This document shows positions 1-7,821 of a stretch of 64,000 bases of DNA, piece by piece. The DNA is from JACRBE01 sp964429005 (GTDB lineage: Bacteria; Chlamydiota; Chlamydiia; Chlamydiales; JACRBE01). The DNA lies in NCBI GenBank assembly GCA_964429005.1, contig CAYSAJ010000006.1, positions 1-64,000 of the forward strand, written 5' to 3'. Position 1 is the first letter of the stretch. Each line of letters opens with the position of its first letter. The translations under genes were made by a program, and so were the position numbers. The notes under the pieces were generated by a model. The model had not been told where the DNA came from. It saw only the letters and a program-made list of their open reading frames with translations, and ran no database searches.

Positions 1-822
1 TACAACATCACTATTAAGGATTTGCTCGAATCCGGAGCTCACTTTGGTCACCAGAGACATCGTTGGAATCCGAAAATGAAGCGCTTCATCTTCGAAGAAA
101 GAGGCGGAATCTATATCATTGATTTAGCAAAAACTATGCAACAAATCCGTGAAGCGGTTGATGTAGTAAAAGAAATTGTTGCAGATCATAAAAACGTTCT
201 CTTCGTAGGGACAAAGAAGCAAGCGAAAGAAGTCGTTAAAGAATGCGCTGAAGCTTGCGGTGAATACTACGTATGTGAAAGATGGCTTGGTGGAATGCTT
301 ACAAACCTTTCTACAATTCGCCAATCTGTAAAAAAACTAGAAAAAGTTGAAAAAAGAGTCGCTGCTGGTTCTGAAGGCTATACCAAAAAAGAAATGATTG
401 AGCTTGGAAAACTCCAAGGAAAACTCGATCGCAACCTTTCTGGAATTCGTGCCATGAGAAAAAAACCAGGTCTTGTTGTAGTTGTTGACCCAAGTAAAGA
501 ACATATTGCTGTTGCTGAAGCAAAAAAGCTCGGCATCCCTGTTATGGCTCTTGTTGACACTAACTGTGACCCAGATCCTATTGACTATGTAATTGCATGC
601 AACGACGACGCTCTCAAAAGCATCAAATTAATTCTTACAGCCTTAACAACAGCTATCAGTGCAAAAAAAGAAGAAGTTGCTTCTACTACTGCTCGTGAAG
701 CTAAAGAAGTTGTTCAAGGGAGAAAAGAAGGTTCTGCTCCTGGAAAAAAACGCTCTTCTAAGCCAAAAACTGCTAAAGAAGAACTAGCAGGTGAGGACAA
801 AGAAGAAGGAGATGATGCATGA
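1..822 (+). CDS. rpsB: 30S ribosomal protein S2 (5' end outside window)
   Basis: S2 of the small ribosomal subunit. The frame is open from base 1 (YNITIKDLLESGAHFGHQ), so the true start lies upstream of the window and the TTG at 22 is not the start. The family signatures LLESGAHFGHQ near the N-terminus, FVGTKKQA, RWLGGMLTN and the VVVVDPSKEHIAVAEAKKLGIPV region are all present. The C-terminal tail is Lys/Glu-rich and longer than in E. coli, as is common in this phylum. The stop overlaps the tsf start as ATGA, indicating translational coupling. This is the first visible gene of the rpsB-tsf-frr operon. Confidence 0.97.
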   Translation, partial: YNITIKDLLESGAHFGHQRHRWNPKMKRFIFEERGGIYIIDLAKTMQQIREAVDVVKEIVADHKNVLFVGTKKQAKEVVKECAEACGEYYVCERWLGGMLTNLSTIRQSVKKLEKVEKRVAAGSEGYTKKEMIELGKLQGKLDRNLSGIRAMRKKPGLVVVVDPSKEHIAVAEAKKLGIPVMALVDTNCDPDPIDYVIACNDDALKSIKLILTALTTAISAKKEEVASTTAREAKEVVQGRKEGSAPGKKRSSKPKTAKEELAGEDKEEGDDA

Positions 823-1661
823 GCACAGTGACTGCTGATTTAGTAAAAAGACTTCGTGAACGAACTGGAGTAGGCATGGGTAAATGTAAAGAAGCCCTTG
901 ATGCTACCGGTGGGGATCTAGAAAAAGCGATCGATTTCTTACGAAAAGCTGGAATGGCTTCTGCTGTAAAAAAGGAATCTCGTGAGACAAACGAAGGAAT
1001 GATCGGATTTGCAGAATCTGATAAATCTGTAGTCATGATCGAAGTGAATGCAGAGACAGACTTTGTAGTTCAAAACGAGCGTTTTCAACATTTTGTGAAA
1101 GACCTTTGCCATGTAGCTGCTCATCATTCGGTGAAAAGCTTAGACGAACTTATGAACCTTACTTTATCTCATGGAAGAACAGCTGAAGAAATTCGTGCTG
1201 AAAACATCCAAAGTTTAGGCGAGAACATTCGCGTTAAGCGAATTCATATCCACCCTAAGCATGCAAATTGTTCAATCGGTCTTTATTCTCACATGTCTGG
1301 AAAAATCGTCTGCCTCGTGGAAATCGAAGGTGATTCTCACCAGCAGGCTCTAGCTAAAGAAGTAGCTCTTCATGCTGTTGCTGAAGCTCCTGAGTTTATG
1401 TCACCAGACTCTGTTCCTGCAGATGTTAAAGCTAGAGAAGAAGAAATTGCACGTGAGCAAGTCAAAGGAAAGCCACAAAATATCATCGACAAAATCGTCG
1501 AAGGTAAAATGAAGTCTTTCTATGACGCTACATGCTTACCTTCCCAAAAATTTGTTAAAGACCCTTCTATTACTGTTGCTCAGCATGTTGAGCAAGAAGG
1601 GAAAAAAGTGGGCAAACATCTTCATGTGAAGAATTTTGTTCGCTGGCAAGTAGGTGAATAA
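819..1661 (+). CDS. tsf: Translation elongation factor Ts
   Basis: Guanine-nucleotide exchange factor for EF-Tu. The N-terminal UBA-like domain (about residues 1-50) has the typical LVKRLRERTGVGMGKCKEAL and GGDLEKAIDFLRKAG stretches. The core carries the diagnostic ETDFVVQNERF motif near residue 80 that inserts into EF-Tu. At 280 aa it matches the usual length. The start overlaps the rpsB stop by four bases (ATGA). In most chlamydiae pyrH follows; here frr begins only 20 bases after the tsf stop. Confidence 0.97.
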   Translation: MSTVTADLVKRLRERTGVGMGKCKEALDATGGDLEKAIDFLRKAGMASAVKKESRETNEGMIGFAESDKSVVMIEVNAETDFVVQNERFQHFVKDLCHVAAHHSVKSLDELMNLTLSHGRTAEEIRAENIQSLGENIRVKRIHIHPKHANCSIGLYSHMSGKIVCLVEIEGDSHQQALAKEVALHAVAEAPEFMSPDSVPADVKAREEEIAREQVKGKPQNIIDKIVEGKMKSFYDATCLPSQKFVKDPSITVAQHVEQEGKKVGKHLHVKNFVRWQVGE

Positions 1662-1681
1662 GTAGCCATAAAGAGGAATCT

Positions 1682-2233
1682 ATGAGCGTAATCAAAGATA
1701 CAAAGCAAAAAATGGATGCAACAATCGAGCACTTTAAAAAAGAGCTCAAAAACTTGCGTACAGGGCGTCCTAGTCCTGGAATGTTAGATGACATCCGTGT
1801 TGATGTTTACGGCTCAGAAATGACACTTAAGAGCCTTGCTACAATTTCAATTTCTGATGCAAGACAACTTCTTGTAACACCTTTTGATCCTAGCACTTCA
1901 GCTAGTATCGCGAAAGCGATACAAAATTCTCCCCTCGGGCTTATGGCTTCTCCAGAAGGGAACGTCATCCGAGTTCCCGTACCACCTCTATCTCAAGAAG
2001 TGAGAAAAGAAATGGTAAAAACAGGAAAGAAGAAAGCTGAAGATGCTAAAGTTGCGATTCGTGAGATCCGCCGTAAAGCCAATGATCTCATTAAAAAGCA
2101 AAAAGCAGATGGTGAAATCACAGAAGATGATGTGAAGAAATTAGAAAAACAAACACAAGAACTCACAGATCAACATTGCAAATTGATCGATGAATCGTTT
2201 GTAGAGAAAGAGAAAGAGATTTTGACTGTTTAG
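1682..2233 (+). CDS. frr: Ribosome recycling factor
   Basis: RRF splits post-termination ribosomes together with EF-G, which is also encoded in this window at 44562. The length of 183 aa is standard. The N-terminal helix is followed by LRTGRPSPGMLDDIRVDVYG, then VIRVPVPPLSQEVRKEM and the long helical hairpin REIRRKANDLIKK. A ribosome-binding site (AAGAGGA) lies just before the ATG. It directly follows tsf; the uridylate kinase gene normally found between them is absent. A hairpin and two tRNA genes follow. Confidence 0.97.
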   Translation: MSVIKDTKQKMDATIEHFKKELKNLRTGRPSPGMLDDIRVDVYGSEMTLKSLATISISDARQLLVTPFDPSTSASIAKAIQNSPLGLMASPEGNVIRVPVPPLSQEVRKEMVKTGKKKAEDAKVAIREIRRKANDLIKKQKADGEITEDDVKKLEKQTQELTDQHCKLIDESFVEKEKEILTV

Positions 2234-2254
2234 CAAAAAAAATTGCAAACAATC

Positions 2255-2274
2255 ACTAGTTTATTTAAACTAGT
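2255..2274 (+). other. Hairpin between frr and tRNA-Glu
   Basis: An 8-bp perfect stem (ACTAGTTT/AAACTAGT) with an ATTT loop lies 22 bases after the frr stop. There is no adjacent T-run, so it is more likely an mRNA 3' stabiliser or a processing site between frr and the tRNAs than an intrinsic terminator. Confidence 0.4.
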
Positions 2275-2287
2275 AACCAACTTTTAT

Positions 2288-2362
2288 GGCCCCATCGTCT
2301 AGCCCGGCCTAGGACACAAGATTTTCATTCTTGCAACAGGGGTTCGAATCCCCTTGGGGTCA
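2288..2362 (+). tRNA. tRNA-Glu (anticodon TTC)
   Basis: Full cloverleaf: acceptor stem GGCCCCA pairs with TGGGGTC, D-arm follows, anticodon loop shows TTC flanked by a CAAGA/TCTTG-type stem, and the T-arm contains GGTTCGAATCC. The discriminator base is A at 2362. CCA is not encoded. Confidence 0.95.
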
Positions 2363-2369
2363 TGTCCTA

Positions 2370-2441
2370 GAGGTATTAGCTCAGCGGTAGAGCATCTCCC
2401 TTTTAAGGAGAGGGTCGATGGTTCAAATCCATCATACCTCA
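2370..2441 (+). tRNA. tRNA-Lys (anticodon TTT)
   Basis: Acceptor GAGGTAT pairs perfectly with ATACCTC. The anticodon stem TCTCC/GGAGA encloses the loop CTTTTAA, giving anticodon TTT. The T-arm is GATGG-TTCAAAT-CCATC and the discriminator is A. It lies 7 bases after tRNA-Glu, so the two are probably co-transcribed. Confidence 0.95.
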
Positions 2442-2445
2442 AAAC

Positions 2446-2474
2446 AACCTGAAGAGAAATCTTCAGGTTTTTTT
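2446..2474 (+). terminator. Intrinsic terminator after the tRNA pair
   Basis: A 9-bp stem AACCTGAAG/CTTCAGGTT with loop AGAAAT runs directly into seven T residues. It ends the rpsB-tsf-frr-tRNA transcription unit. Confidence 0.9.
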
Positions 2475-2550
2475 GTTTCTGGAAGTTTTTATTCGCATTT
2501 CAAATCTTGAATTAATATTAACGATTTAATTATAAACCTAATTTGATTTG

Positions 2551-2580
2551 TTGGAATAATTTTATTATTGGAATTATAAT
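2551..2580 (+). promoter_or_regulatory. Predicted sigma-66/70 promoter for the gene at 2612
   Basis: TTGGAA (2551-2556), an 18-base spacer, then a perfect TATAAT (2575-2580) in very AT-rich DNA. Transcription would start near 2587, leaving a leader of about 25 bases with an AGGAT ribosome-binding site before ATG 2612. Confidence 0.5.
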
Positions 2581-2611
2581 AGTATTATAAGAATGCAATT
2601 TTAGGATCAGC

Positions 2612-3724
2612 ATGCAGGCTCCAATAAGATACGTAGAAGAAGACTTAAAGCTAGGATCAGGATGTATCTATCCCCCAATTTTCGTAAGTGACGAACAAGC
2701 AACGAGGTATTCCAAAAGTATTATAACTCCAGATATAGAAGCGTTCGAAAAAAATCTTCATAAAATATTAGATACAGGTGCCAAAGATTTGAGTAGCCTA
2801 ATACGTCCTACCAATCAAATCTTTAGCATAAAACTTGTTCACCCAGTCTATGACCCGCTTAGTGGGTTTTCTCAATGGATAAGTTTCCCGCTTAAAGGTT
2901 TCATTAGGGCTTTAGGATATAGAAGAGAAGATGTCGCGGACATTTTATGGAAAGAGGCGAATCTATCTCCTGAAGGGTGGTTTTCATTTCAACTTAACCA
3001 GGAAGGAAGAGAAATTAAACGTCTTACTTCCAATCCGGCCGAGTTGATGTTGGACATCGGAACCAGCACATACCGTTCGTGGAACTGCACAAGGGTTGGA
3101 GTCAAATATCTGATAGGTAAAGGTGTTAACTTTACTCTTTTTTTCAACAGCAAGATTTTGCAGTTTTTGGATAGACAAATCGAATTTGCTGTAGATGACG
3201 AGTTGCGAGACTTAACCAGAGAATTAATGGAAAGAGATCAAGCTGCCACCACAGATCCCGTAATAAGAACGATCAAGGACGTTATCGATACCGAAGCTAC
3301 TGCATCTTTTCTCGATCCCTGGGAGGTATGCGCTTTTGTGATAATTGGGATTTGGAGAACCTACCGAAATTCAGGCGTTTTTGCAACTCTCCATCCGGTC
3401 AAATCAGCTTTGCAACTCAAAGATTTAAGAAGGGCTTTTTACATTGCCTCAATAACTCACCTAGGAGAGTTAGGCTGCTCATTGCAAGAGGCAGAATCCT
3501 GTTCAAAAGAAGTTTATAGTTCTCTGAGACGAATTGCCAAAACGTATCTTCGCGACGAAATAGGATTAAGCGGCTCAAGTTCCCTTGACGTAAGGTACCA
3601 TCGATATGATCAACTGAGTAGAGAAGTACTAAAAGTTTCTGGAAATTGGGCATGGGAGCGAAGAAGAGAAGCTACTATCGGATGGGTGGTTATAAATTTA
3701 ATGTCTAACCTCGGTTATTGGTAA
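2612..3724 (+). CDS. Unrecognised 370-aa protein
   Basis: I recognise no family. There is no signal peptide and no clear membrane span apart from a short hydrophobic stretch around residues 240-247 (CAFVIIGI). The sequence is mixed alpha/beta in character with normal composition and no repeats. It has its own predicted promoter and an AGGAT ribosome-binding site. It sits between the terminator of the translation operon and another unrecognised gene, in what looks like an accessory insertion within an otherwise conserved chlamydial neighbourhood. A lineage-specific or secreted protein is possible, but nothing in the sequence proves it. Confidence 0.75.
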   Translation: MQAPIRYVEEDLKLGSGCIYPPIFVSDEQATRYSKSIITPDIEAFEKNLHKILDTGAKDLSSLIRPTNQIFSIKLVHPVYDPLSGFSQWISFPLKGFIRALGYRREDVADILWKEANLSPEGWFSFQLNQEGREIKRLTSNPAELMLDIGTSTYRSWNCTRVGVKYLIGKGVNFTLFFNSKILQFLDRQIEFAVDDELRDLTRELMERDQAATTDPVIRTIKDVIDTEATASFLDPWEVCAFVIIGIWRTYRNSGVFATLHPVKSALQLKDLRRAFYIASITHLGELGCSLQEAESCSKEVYSSLRRIAKTYLRDEIGLSGSSSLDVRYHRYDQLSREVLKVSGNWAWERRREATIGWVVINLMSNLGYW

Positions 3725-3789
3725 AAGATTTAGAAAATTCTTTATTTTTTTTGAATGCTTGCTATGATTCTTAGCTCATCACTTGCCTA

Positions 3790-4179
3790 ATGAGGTCTAT
3801 GGCACATCTTGGATTAGATTTTCTTGATTCGATTGCATGGGCACATGATAGAGTGGGATTAGATCAAATGATGGATGAGATGTCCCTAGTAGCAATCCCA
3901 GTAGCTGGAGGTGTTGCTAGTGCTGTTTATAGCGTTTTCGCTACTTTTGAAGTCATTCGCACAACTCCCGGTGTTCTGAGAAATATCCATCAGTTTGGAT
4001 TTAGATTGCCTGCATCAAGAGTGGGAGTCGAAAGGTTCGATAGCTTTTTAGCAGCTCATATTGTGATGAGTTTTCATGGCTTGAATTTCCTCTCTATGGG
4101 GCTTCTTGGATTAGGGTATGTTGTAACAGAGCTGTGCGTTAGACGAGAAAATAATCAACCCGGTTATGTAGGAATTTAG
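3790..4179 (+). CDS. Small unrecognised protein with two hydrophobic segments
   Basis: 129 aa. Two hydrophobic stretches are visible, at about residues 34-56 (VAIPVAGGVASAVYSVFA and following) and 97-115 (FLSMGLLGLGYVVTELCV), separated by a basic linker. Bilobed hydrophobicity of this kind is common in chlamydial inclusion-membrane or effector proteins, but the family is not recognisable. An in-frame ATG at 3799 has a closer GAGG and could be the real start. It converges with the IspD-SDR gene, with 4 bases between the stops. Confidence 0.6.
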   Translation: MRSMAHLGLDFLDSIAWAHDRVGLDQMMDEMSLVAIPVAGGVASAVYSVFATFEVIRTTPGVLRNIHQFGFRLPASRVGVERFDSFLAAHIVMSFHGLNFLSMGLLGLGYVVTELCVRRENNQPGYVGI

Positions 4180-4183
4180 AAGT

Positions 4184-5515
4184 TCATATCTTCTTAATAT
4201 CAATCACAAGACCCGTATCTTCGCCTTTAAGTAGCAGAATCACTTCCTCTGCGATCGCATCAGGCCTGAGTAAATCTGTGGGGGATTCTTTAGGGAAGTG
4301 TTTCTTCCGCATTTCACTAAGGGTTCTTTGGGGAGCGATTGCATTAATAAAATATTCAGGGTTTTCTTGTGAAAGCCCTTGCGTAAAGTTCACGACAGCA
4401 GCTTTCGTTGCAGAGTATAGAATATAATTTTTTCTTCCCCTGCTGTACGAAGATGAAGACACATTTACAATATGCGCTTTTGGTTTAAGATCGGCGAATT
4501 TACAGGAGTGAAGCACAGCCGTTAAGTTGCAGCCAAGGAGGCTTTGCATTTCATCTATTGAGAGGTCCTTAAACGGTTTCATAATCAGTTCGCCCACGCA
4601 GTTGATGAGGCCATCTACAGGTCCTATATCGCGGCTAATTTTATCAAACAATAGCTTTGTAGCATCAGCGTCAGATAAATCTACAGAGTAAGGGGAGGAT
4701 GTGCGAGAAACAACTATTGTATGTGCACTTTGTGCATTCAAAGCTTTTACTATCGCGGATCCAATGCAGCCATTCCCACCACATACGATGTAGGTTTTAC
4801 CAGATAAGGAATGTGTTGATGTTGTAGATATACGTTTTGTTTGAAGTCTTAGAATTTGCTCAGCTAAGTAAAGATCTGTTTCTGTGGTGATTTTGATATT
4901 TTGTTCGCTCCCATGCACTAAATGTACCGGATGGGGGAGTCTATGCACTAATCCGCAGTCGTCAGTTCCGATAAAAGTTTCTTCCAAAGCTTTTTCATGA
5001 GCGCGCCGAATCAAAGGAAGGCTAAAAGTTTGAGGGGTCTGTCCGCGGTAATATTCACTGCGAGTTGGAATAGTATCTATAGTTTTCCCATCAAGAGATT
5101 GTACGAGAGTATCTGTTGCAGGAATGCACGTGTTTACCGCTTTATATTCTATAACATTTTTTATATGTGCTTCTAAAAGAGATACTGAAACGAAAGGGCG
5201 CACAGCATCGTGGAATAAAATATAATCTATAGAAGGATCTGCAGCTTTAATCGCCTCGTAGGAAGAGGCTTGGCGCGTAGAGCCCCCTTCAACTACACGG
5301 GCTCTTCCTTGGGTTTCTGCATCGACTCTGTTTATAAAGTCTTTATGACAAACAATCAAAATTTCATCGAAAAGCTTTGAATCCTCTAGTGTATTTAGAG
5401 CATGAAGGTAAACAGGTTTACCACCAAGTAGGACAAATTGCTTTGGAAGAGGACTGTTGAATCTTTGACCAGAGCCTCCCATCAAAAGAGCGGCAACAAT
5501 TTTGGGTTTGCTCAT
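4184..5515 (-). CDS. Bifunctional IspD-family cytidylyltransferase / short-chain dehydrogenase
   Basis: Fusion of two enzymes. Residues about 1-225 are an IspD/TarI-type nucleotidyltransferase (LMGGSGQRF...PKQF nucleotide-binding loop, FHDAVRPF, a TPQTF segment). Residues about 235-443 are an NAD(P)-dependent SDR (Rossmann turn GGNGCIGSAIV, catalytic YSATK). Haemophilus Bcs1/Acs1 has this architecture and makes CDP-ribitol from ribulose-5-phosphate; IspD alone acts in the MEP isoprenoid pathway. Which substrate is used here is inference. I chose ATG 5515 because it overlaps the Nudix stop (ATGA); an in-frame ATG at 5533 is the alternative. Confidence 0.85.
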   Translation of the reverse strand: MSKPKIVAALLMGGSGQRFNSPLPKQFVLLGGKPVYLHALNTLEDSKLFDEILIVCHKDFINRVDAETQGRARVVEGGSTRQASSYEAIKAADPSIDYILFHDAVRPFVSVSLLEAHIKNVIEYKAVNTCIPATDTLVQSLDGKTIDTIPTRSEYYRGQTPQTFSLPLIRRAHEKALEETFIGTDDCGLVHRLPHPVHLVHGSEQNIKITTETDLYLAEQILRLQTKRISTTSTHSLSGKTYIVCGGNGCIGSAIVKALNAQSAHTIVVSRTSSPYSVDLSDADATKLLFDKISRDIGPVDGLINCVGELIMKPFKDLSIDEMQSLLGCNLTAVLHSCKFADLKPKAHIVNVSSSSYSRGRKNYILYSATKAAVVNFTQGLSQENPEYFINAIAPQRTLSEMRKKHFPKESPTDLLRPDAIAEEVILLLKGEDTGLVIDIKKI

Positions 5516-6000
5516 AGCCTTGAATAACTCCACCCTGCAATTTTCCCATCTTTATAAGGCATAAATGCATGGAAAGGACGTGGATCCTTATCAAAAACTA
5601 AAGGAAGAAATAGCCTATCTCCATCCCACATGGGCAGGGAGTAAATAGTTTCTATAGGATGCCAACTTAATGGACCTTCAGGACTGTGGGGATGAGGGGT
5701 TCCTTCAAATTGAGTAATTAAGAAAACAAATCCAATCCAGTCTTCCCCATGTTTGCCGAAACCGGTCCAGTTTATAGATCCTCTAAATTCCATTCCTGTG
5801 ACTTCAATGCCAGCTTCCTCTTTGATTTCTCTTTTCATACAGGTAAGAACATCTTCATCTGAGTGCATTTTGCCACCAAGGCCATTATATTTCCCAAAGT
5901 GATCATCATGTGAGGAAGACATCCGGTGAACGAGTAAAACATCTTTATGGTCAGGGGAGAGAATATAGCCTAATGTTCCGATGATGGGTTGATATTTCAT
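5512..6000 (-). CDS. Nudix hydrolase (8-oxo-dGTP diphosphatase type)
   Basis: 162 aa with a perfect Nudix box G-x5-E-x7-REIKEEAGI at about residues 42-64. The surrounding LVHRMSSSHDDHFGKYNGLGGK and the WxGDRLFLPLVF C-terminal segment resemble MutT/MTH1-like enzymes that hydrolyse oxidised purine nucleotides. The exact substrate cannot be read from sequence. The stop overlaps the IspD-SDR start, so the two are translationally coupled. Confidence 0.88.
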   Translation of the reverse strand: MKYQPIIGTLGYILSPDHKDVLLVHRMSSSHDDHFGKYNGLGGKMHSDEDVLTCMKREIKEEAGIEVTGMEFRGSINWTGFGKHGEDWIGFVFLITQFEGTPHPHSPEGPLSWHPIETIYSLPMWDGDRLFLPLVFDKDPRPFHAFMPYKDGKIAGWSYSRL

Positions 6001-6042
6001 GAGAATCCTCGATAATGCCTCATTGTACCAAAATCGAGAATT

Positions 6043-7086
6043 TTAGAGCTTAATCTGGACTTCTTTTAGATGCTCTTGCATTTTTTGAGCGAGTTTGCGG
6101 GGAAGGTCACTGTCAGCGCCTTCCTTAAGGAGAGCTTGAAAATATCCCTTTCTCACGTCAAAAAACAAATTGAGAATGCCGGTCGGAGATAGCCCTTCGA
6201 TCCATCCTTGCTCAACACCTAGTAAAAGAAGGCTTAAGTGGGATATCGCTTCTTGATAGGAAATTTGATAGGAGTGTTTACCAAGCCCAAACGCTCTCGA
6301 TATCCGATCTTTCATCTGGGATTGAACTTCAGGGAGGGATCGTTTTAGCAACTCTAAATGCTGAAGCTGAGAACATGTTGTATGAACAGCTTCTAAGATT
6401 TGTTCTTCCGAGACTCCAAGACAAAATTTATTTTTTACGATGCAGATATCCCCCAAGTAATCGGGGCCCTCTAAACTTTCTATACTACAAAATGGATGAA
6501 GAGCTTGTTTCATCTCAGCACAGTACTTAGGCTGGCATAGACAAGGAAGATGTAAATAACACGTAACAACAAAACCTGTACCGCAATATTGTTTGTTGGA
6601 TGTGAGATACCCTAAAGCTCGGTCATATGAAAAAGTAAATTTTTCATGAAGTCCTTTATCAAGCTTATTAATCATTTCCATCGTTCCCTGCCAAGCAGTA
6701 GTAGGGTCTAGAGTTCGTAAAATCAAATGGTCTTCCATTTGAAGAGATAGAAGATAATGGGCCGATTCATCCAGATAAAATGCACTTTGGGGCTGTGTTT
6801 CACAGAGGTCTTCAGCAATTAAAAATTGTTGATAAAGTTGTTGCTTTTCTTGAGGATTTAACGATCCGGCTGTCAAAAGAATCGATTTTGGAAAAAGAGG
6901 AGAGCCATCCAACGTTGCAATGATAGATGAAAGCAGGGTTTCTTTTTCCTTTTTTTCCATTTTATGAGGAAAAGGATAGTGAACGATATTTCTGTGCAGT
7001 TCAAAACGGGAAATAGGCCAAATCAAATTTGTCGATTCGTGAAAAAGGGGATAAGAAGGGAATCGATTAGGTGTTGGATCGCTCAT
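6043..7086 (-). CDS. mcsB: McsB-like protein arginine kinase, active site altered
   Basis: 347 aa, close to the McsB length, and encoded just after an McsA-like protein as in Firmicutes and Chlamydia (CT675/CT676). The ATP:guanido phosphotransferase scaffold is visible (LGYLTS...GTG...LHLP). However, key positions differ from active McsB: the SRIRLARN arginine motif reads SRFELHRN, the NEEDH-R box reads MEDHLIL, and the ACPTN segment with the catalytic Cys reads SNKQY, followed by a shifted Cys. A pseudokinase or strongly divergent enzyme is the inference. It overlaps mcsA by 20 bases. Confidence 0.85.
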   Translation of the reverse strand: MSDPTPNRFPSYPLFHESTNLIWPISRFELHRNIVHYPFPHKMEKKEKETLLSSIIATLDGSPLFPKSILLTAGSLNPQEKQQLYQQFLIAEDLCETQPQSAFYLDESAHYLLSLQMEDHLILRTLDPTTAWQGTMEMINKLDKGLHEKFTFSYDRALGYLTSNKQYCGTGFVVTCYLHLPCLCQPKYCAEMKQALHPFCSIESLEGPDYLGDICIVKNKFCLGVSEEQILEAVHTTCSQLQHLELLKRSLPEVQSQMKDRISRAFGLGKHSYQISYQEAISHLSLLLLGVEQGWIEGLSPTGILNLFFDVRKGYFQALLKEGADSDLPRKLAQKMQEHLKEVQIKL

Positions 7087-7594
7087 GTTCTCCTTTACTG
7101 GTTAAAAGGCGGATTTGATCACGAATCCATGCAGCTTGCTCAAAATGTTCAGCCTTAACAGCCTGTTGCAGGGCAATCTGAAGATCATTCAAACGCTGAG
7201 AAACTTGCAAGTCATAGCCATCAAAAGGATTATGGCCGATGTGGAAAGAATGATCTCCCTGCTCTTGAAAAAGAGAGATCATAGGATTTGGAAATAAGTT
7301 TTGCTTTTTTAAGATGTAAATAATGATAGGTCTAAAAGTCTCATAGCAAGACACGCATCCTACAAGATTACCTTCGAAGATATCTCGCCCTCTCGTGTGG
7401 CAAATAGCGCAAGTTTGCTCCAAAATATTATCTGAAACATCACAGGCCACAGGTTCAGAATTATAGACACATTTAGAAAGCTGGGGACAGTGGCTACAAC
7501 ATTCGATTTCCCGCACTGTTTCATCAATAATTTGCTTATACTTCACATCCATTGCATTATTGCAATGTCTGCACTCATAAAAACGATCTGCCAT
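7067..7594 (-). CDS. mcsA: McsA-like zinc-finger/UVR-motif protein
   Basis: McsA is the activator/adaptor of McsB. Several Cys pairs typical of its zinc fingers are present (CRHC near the N-terminus, CSHC, CAIC, CVSC). The C-terminus carries a UVR motif (LNDLQIALQQAVKAEHFEQA, about residues 135-165). I chose ATG 7594, which has a GGGGG purine run in front, over a GTG five codons earlier. It is divergent from rfbC; the 227-base gap contains a 6-bp inverted repeat AGGATG/CATCCT at 7707-7720. With mcsB, ispD-SDR and nudix it forms one minus-strand run. Confidence 0.85.
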   Translation of the reverse strand: MADRFYECRHCNNAMDVKYKQIIDETVREIECCSHCPQLSKCVYNSEPVACDVSDNILEQTCAICHTRGRDIFEGNLVGCVSCYETFRPIIIYILKKQNLFPNPMISLFQEQGDHSFHIGHNPFDGYDLQVSQRLNDLQIALQQAVKAEHFEQAAWIRDQIRLLTSKGEHERSNT

Positions 7595-7821
7595 ACTTTT
7601 GTCCCCCACAAAGGCCTGATTGTAAGGTTAGATTAAAATAAATCAACTGTTTTGAAAAAAAATTGTAAGACCTTTATTTTTAATAAGATAAAAAACCCTA
7701 GGGAGAGGATGTTCATCCTGTTTACTACCCTTTCAGACGGAGTTATTCCATTGAAATGAGAAGAAAAGTTAGCCAGTTATTCATGCTTTTATTAAGATTT
7801 TGTTTTTTTTGAAAAGCTACG

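Noticed and set aside
7707..7720. Inverted repeat AGGATG/CATCCT between mcsA and rfbC
   Set aside because: Only six-base arms; no matching second site and no clear promoter overlap.
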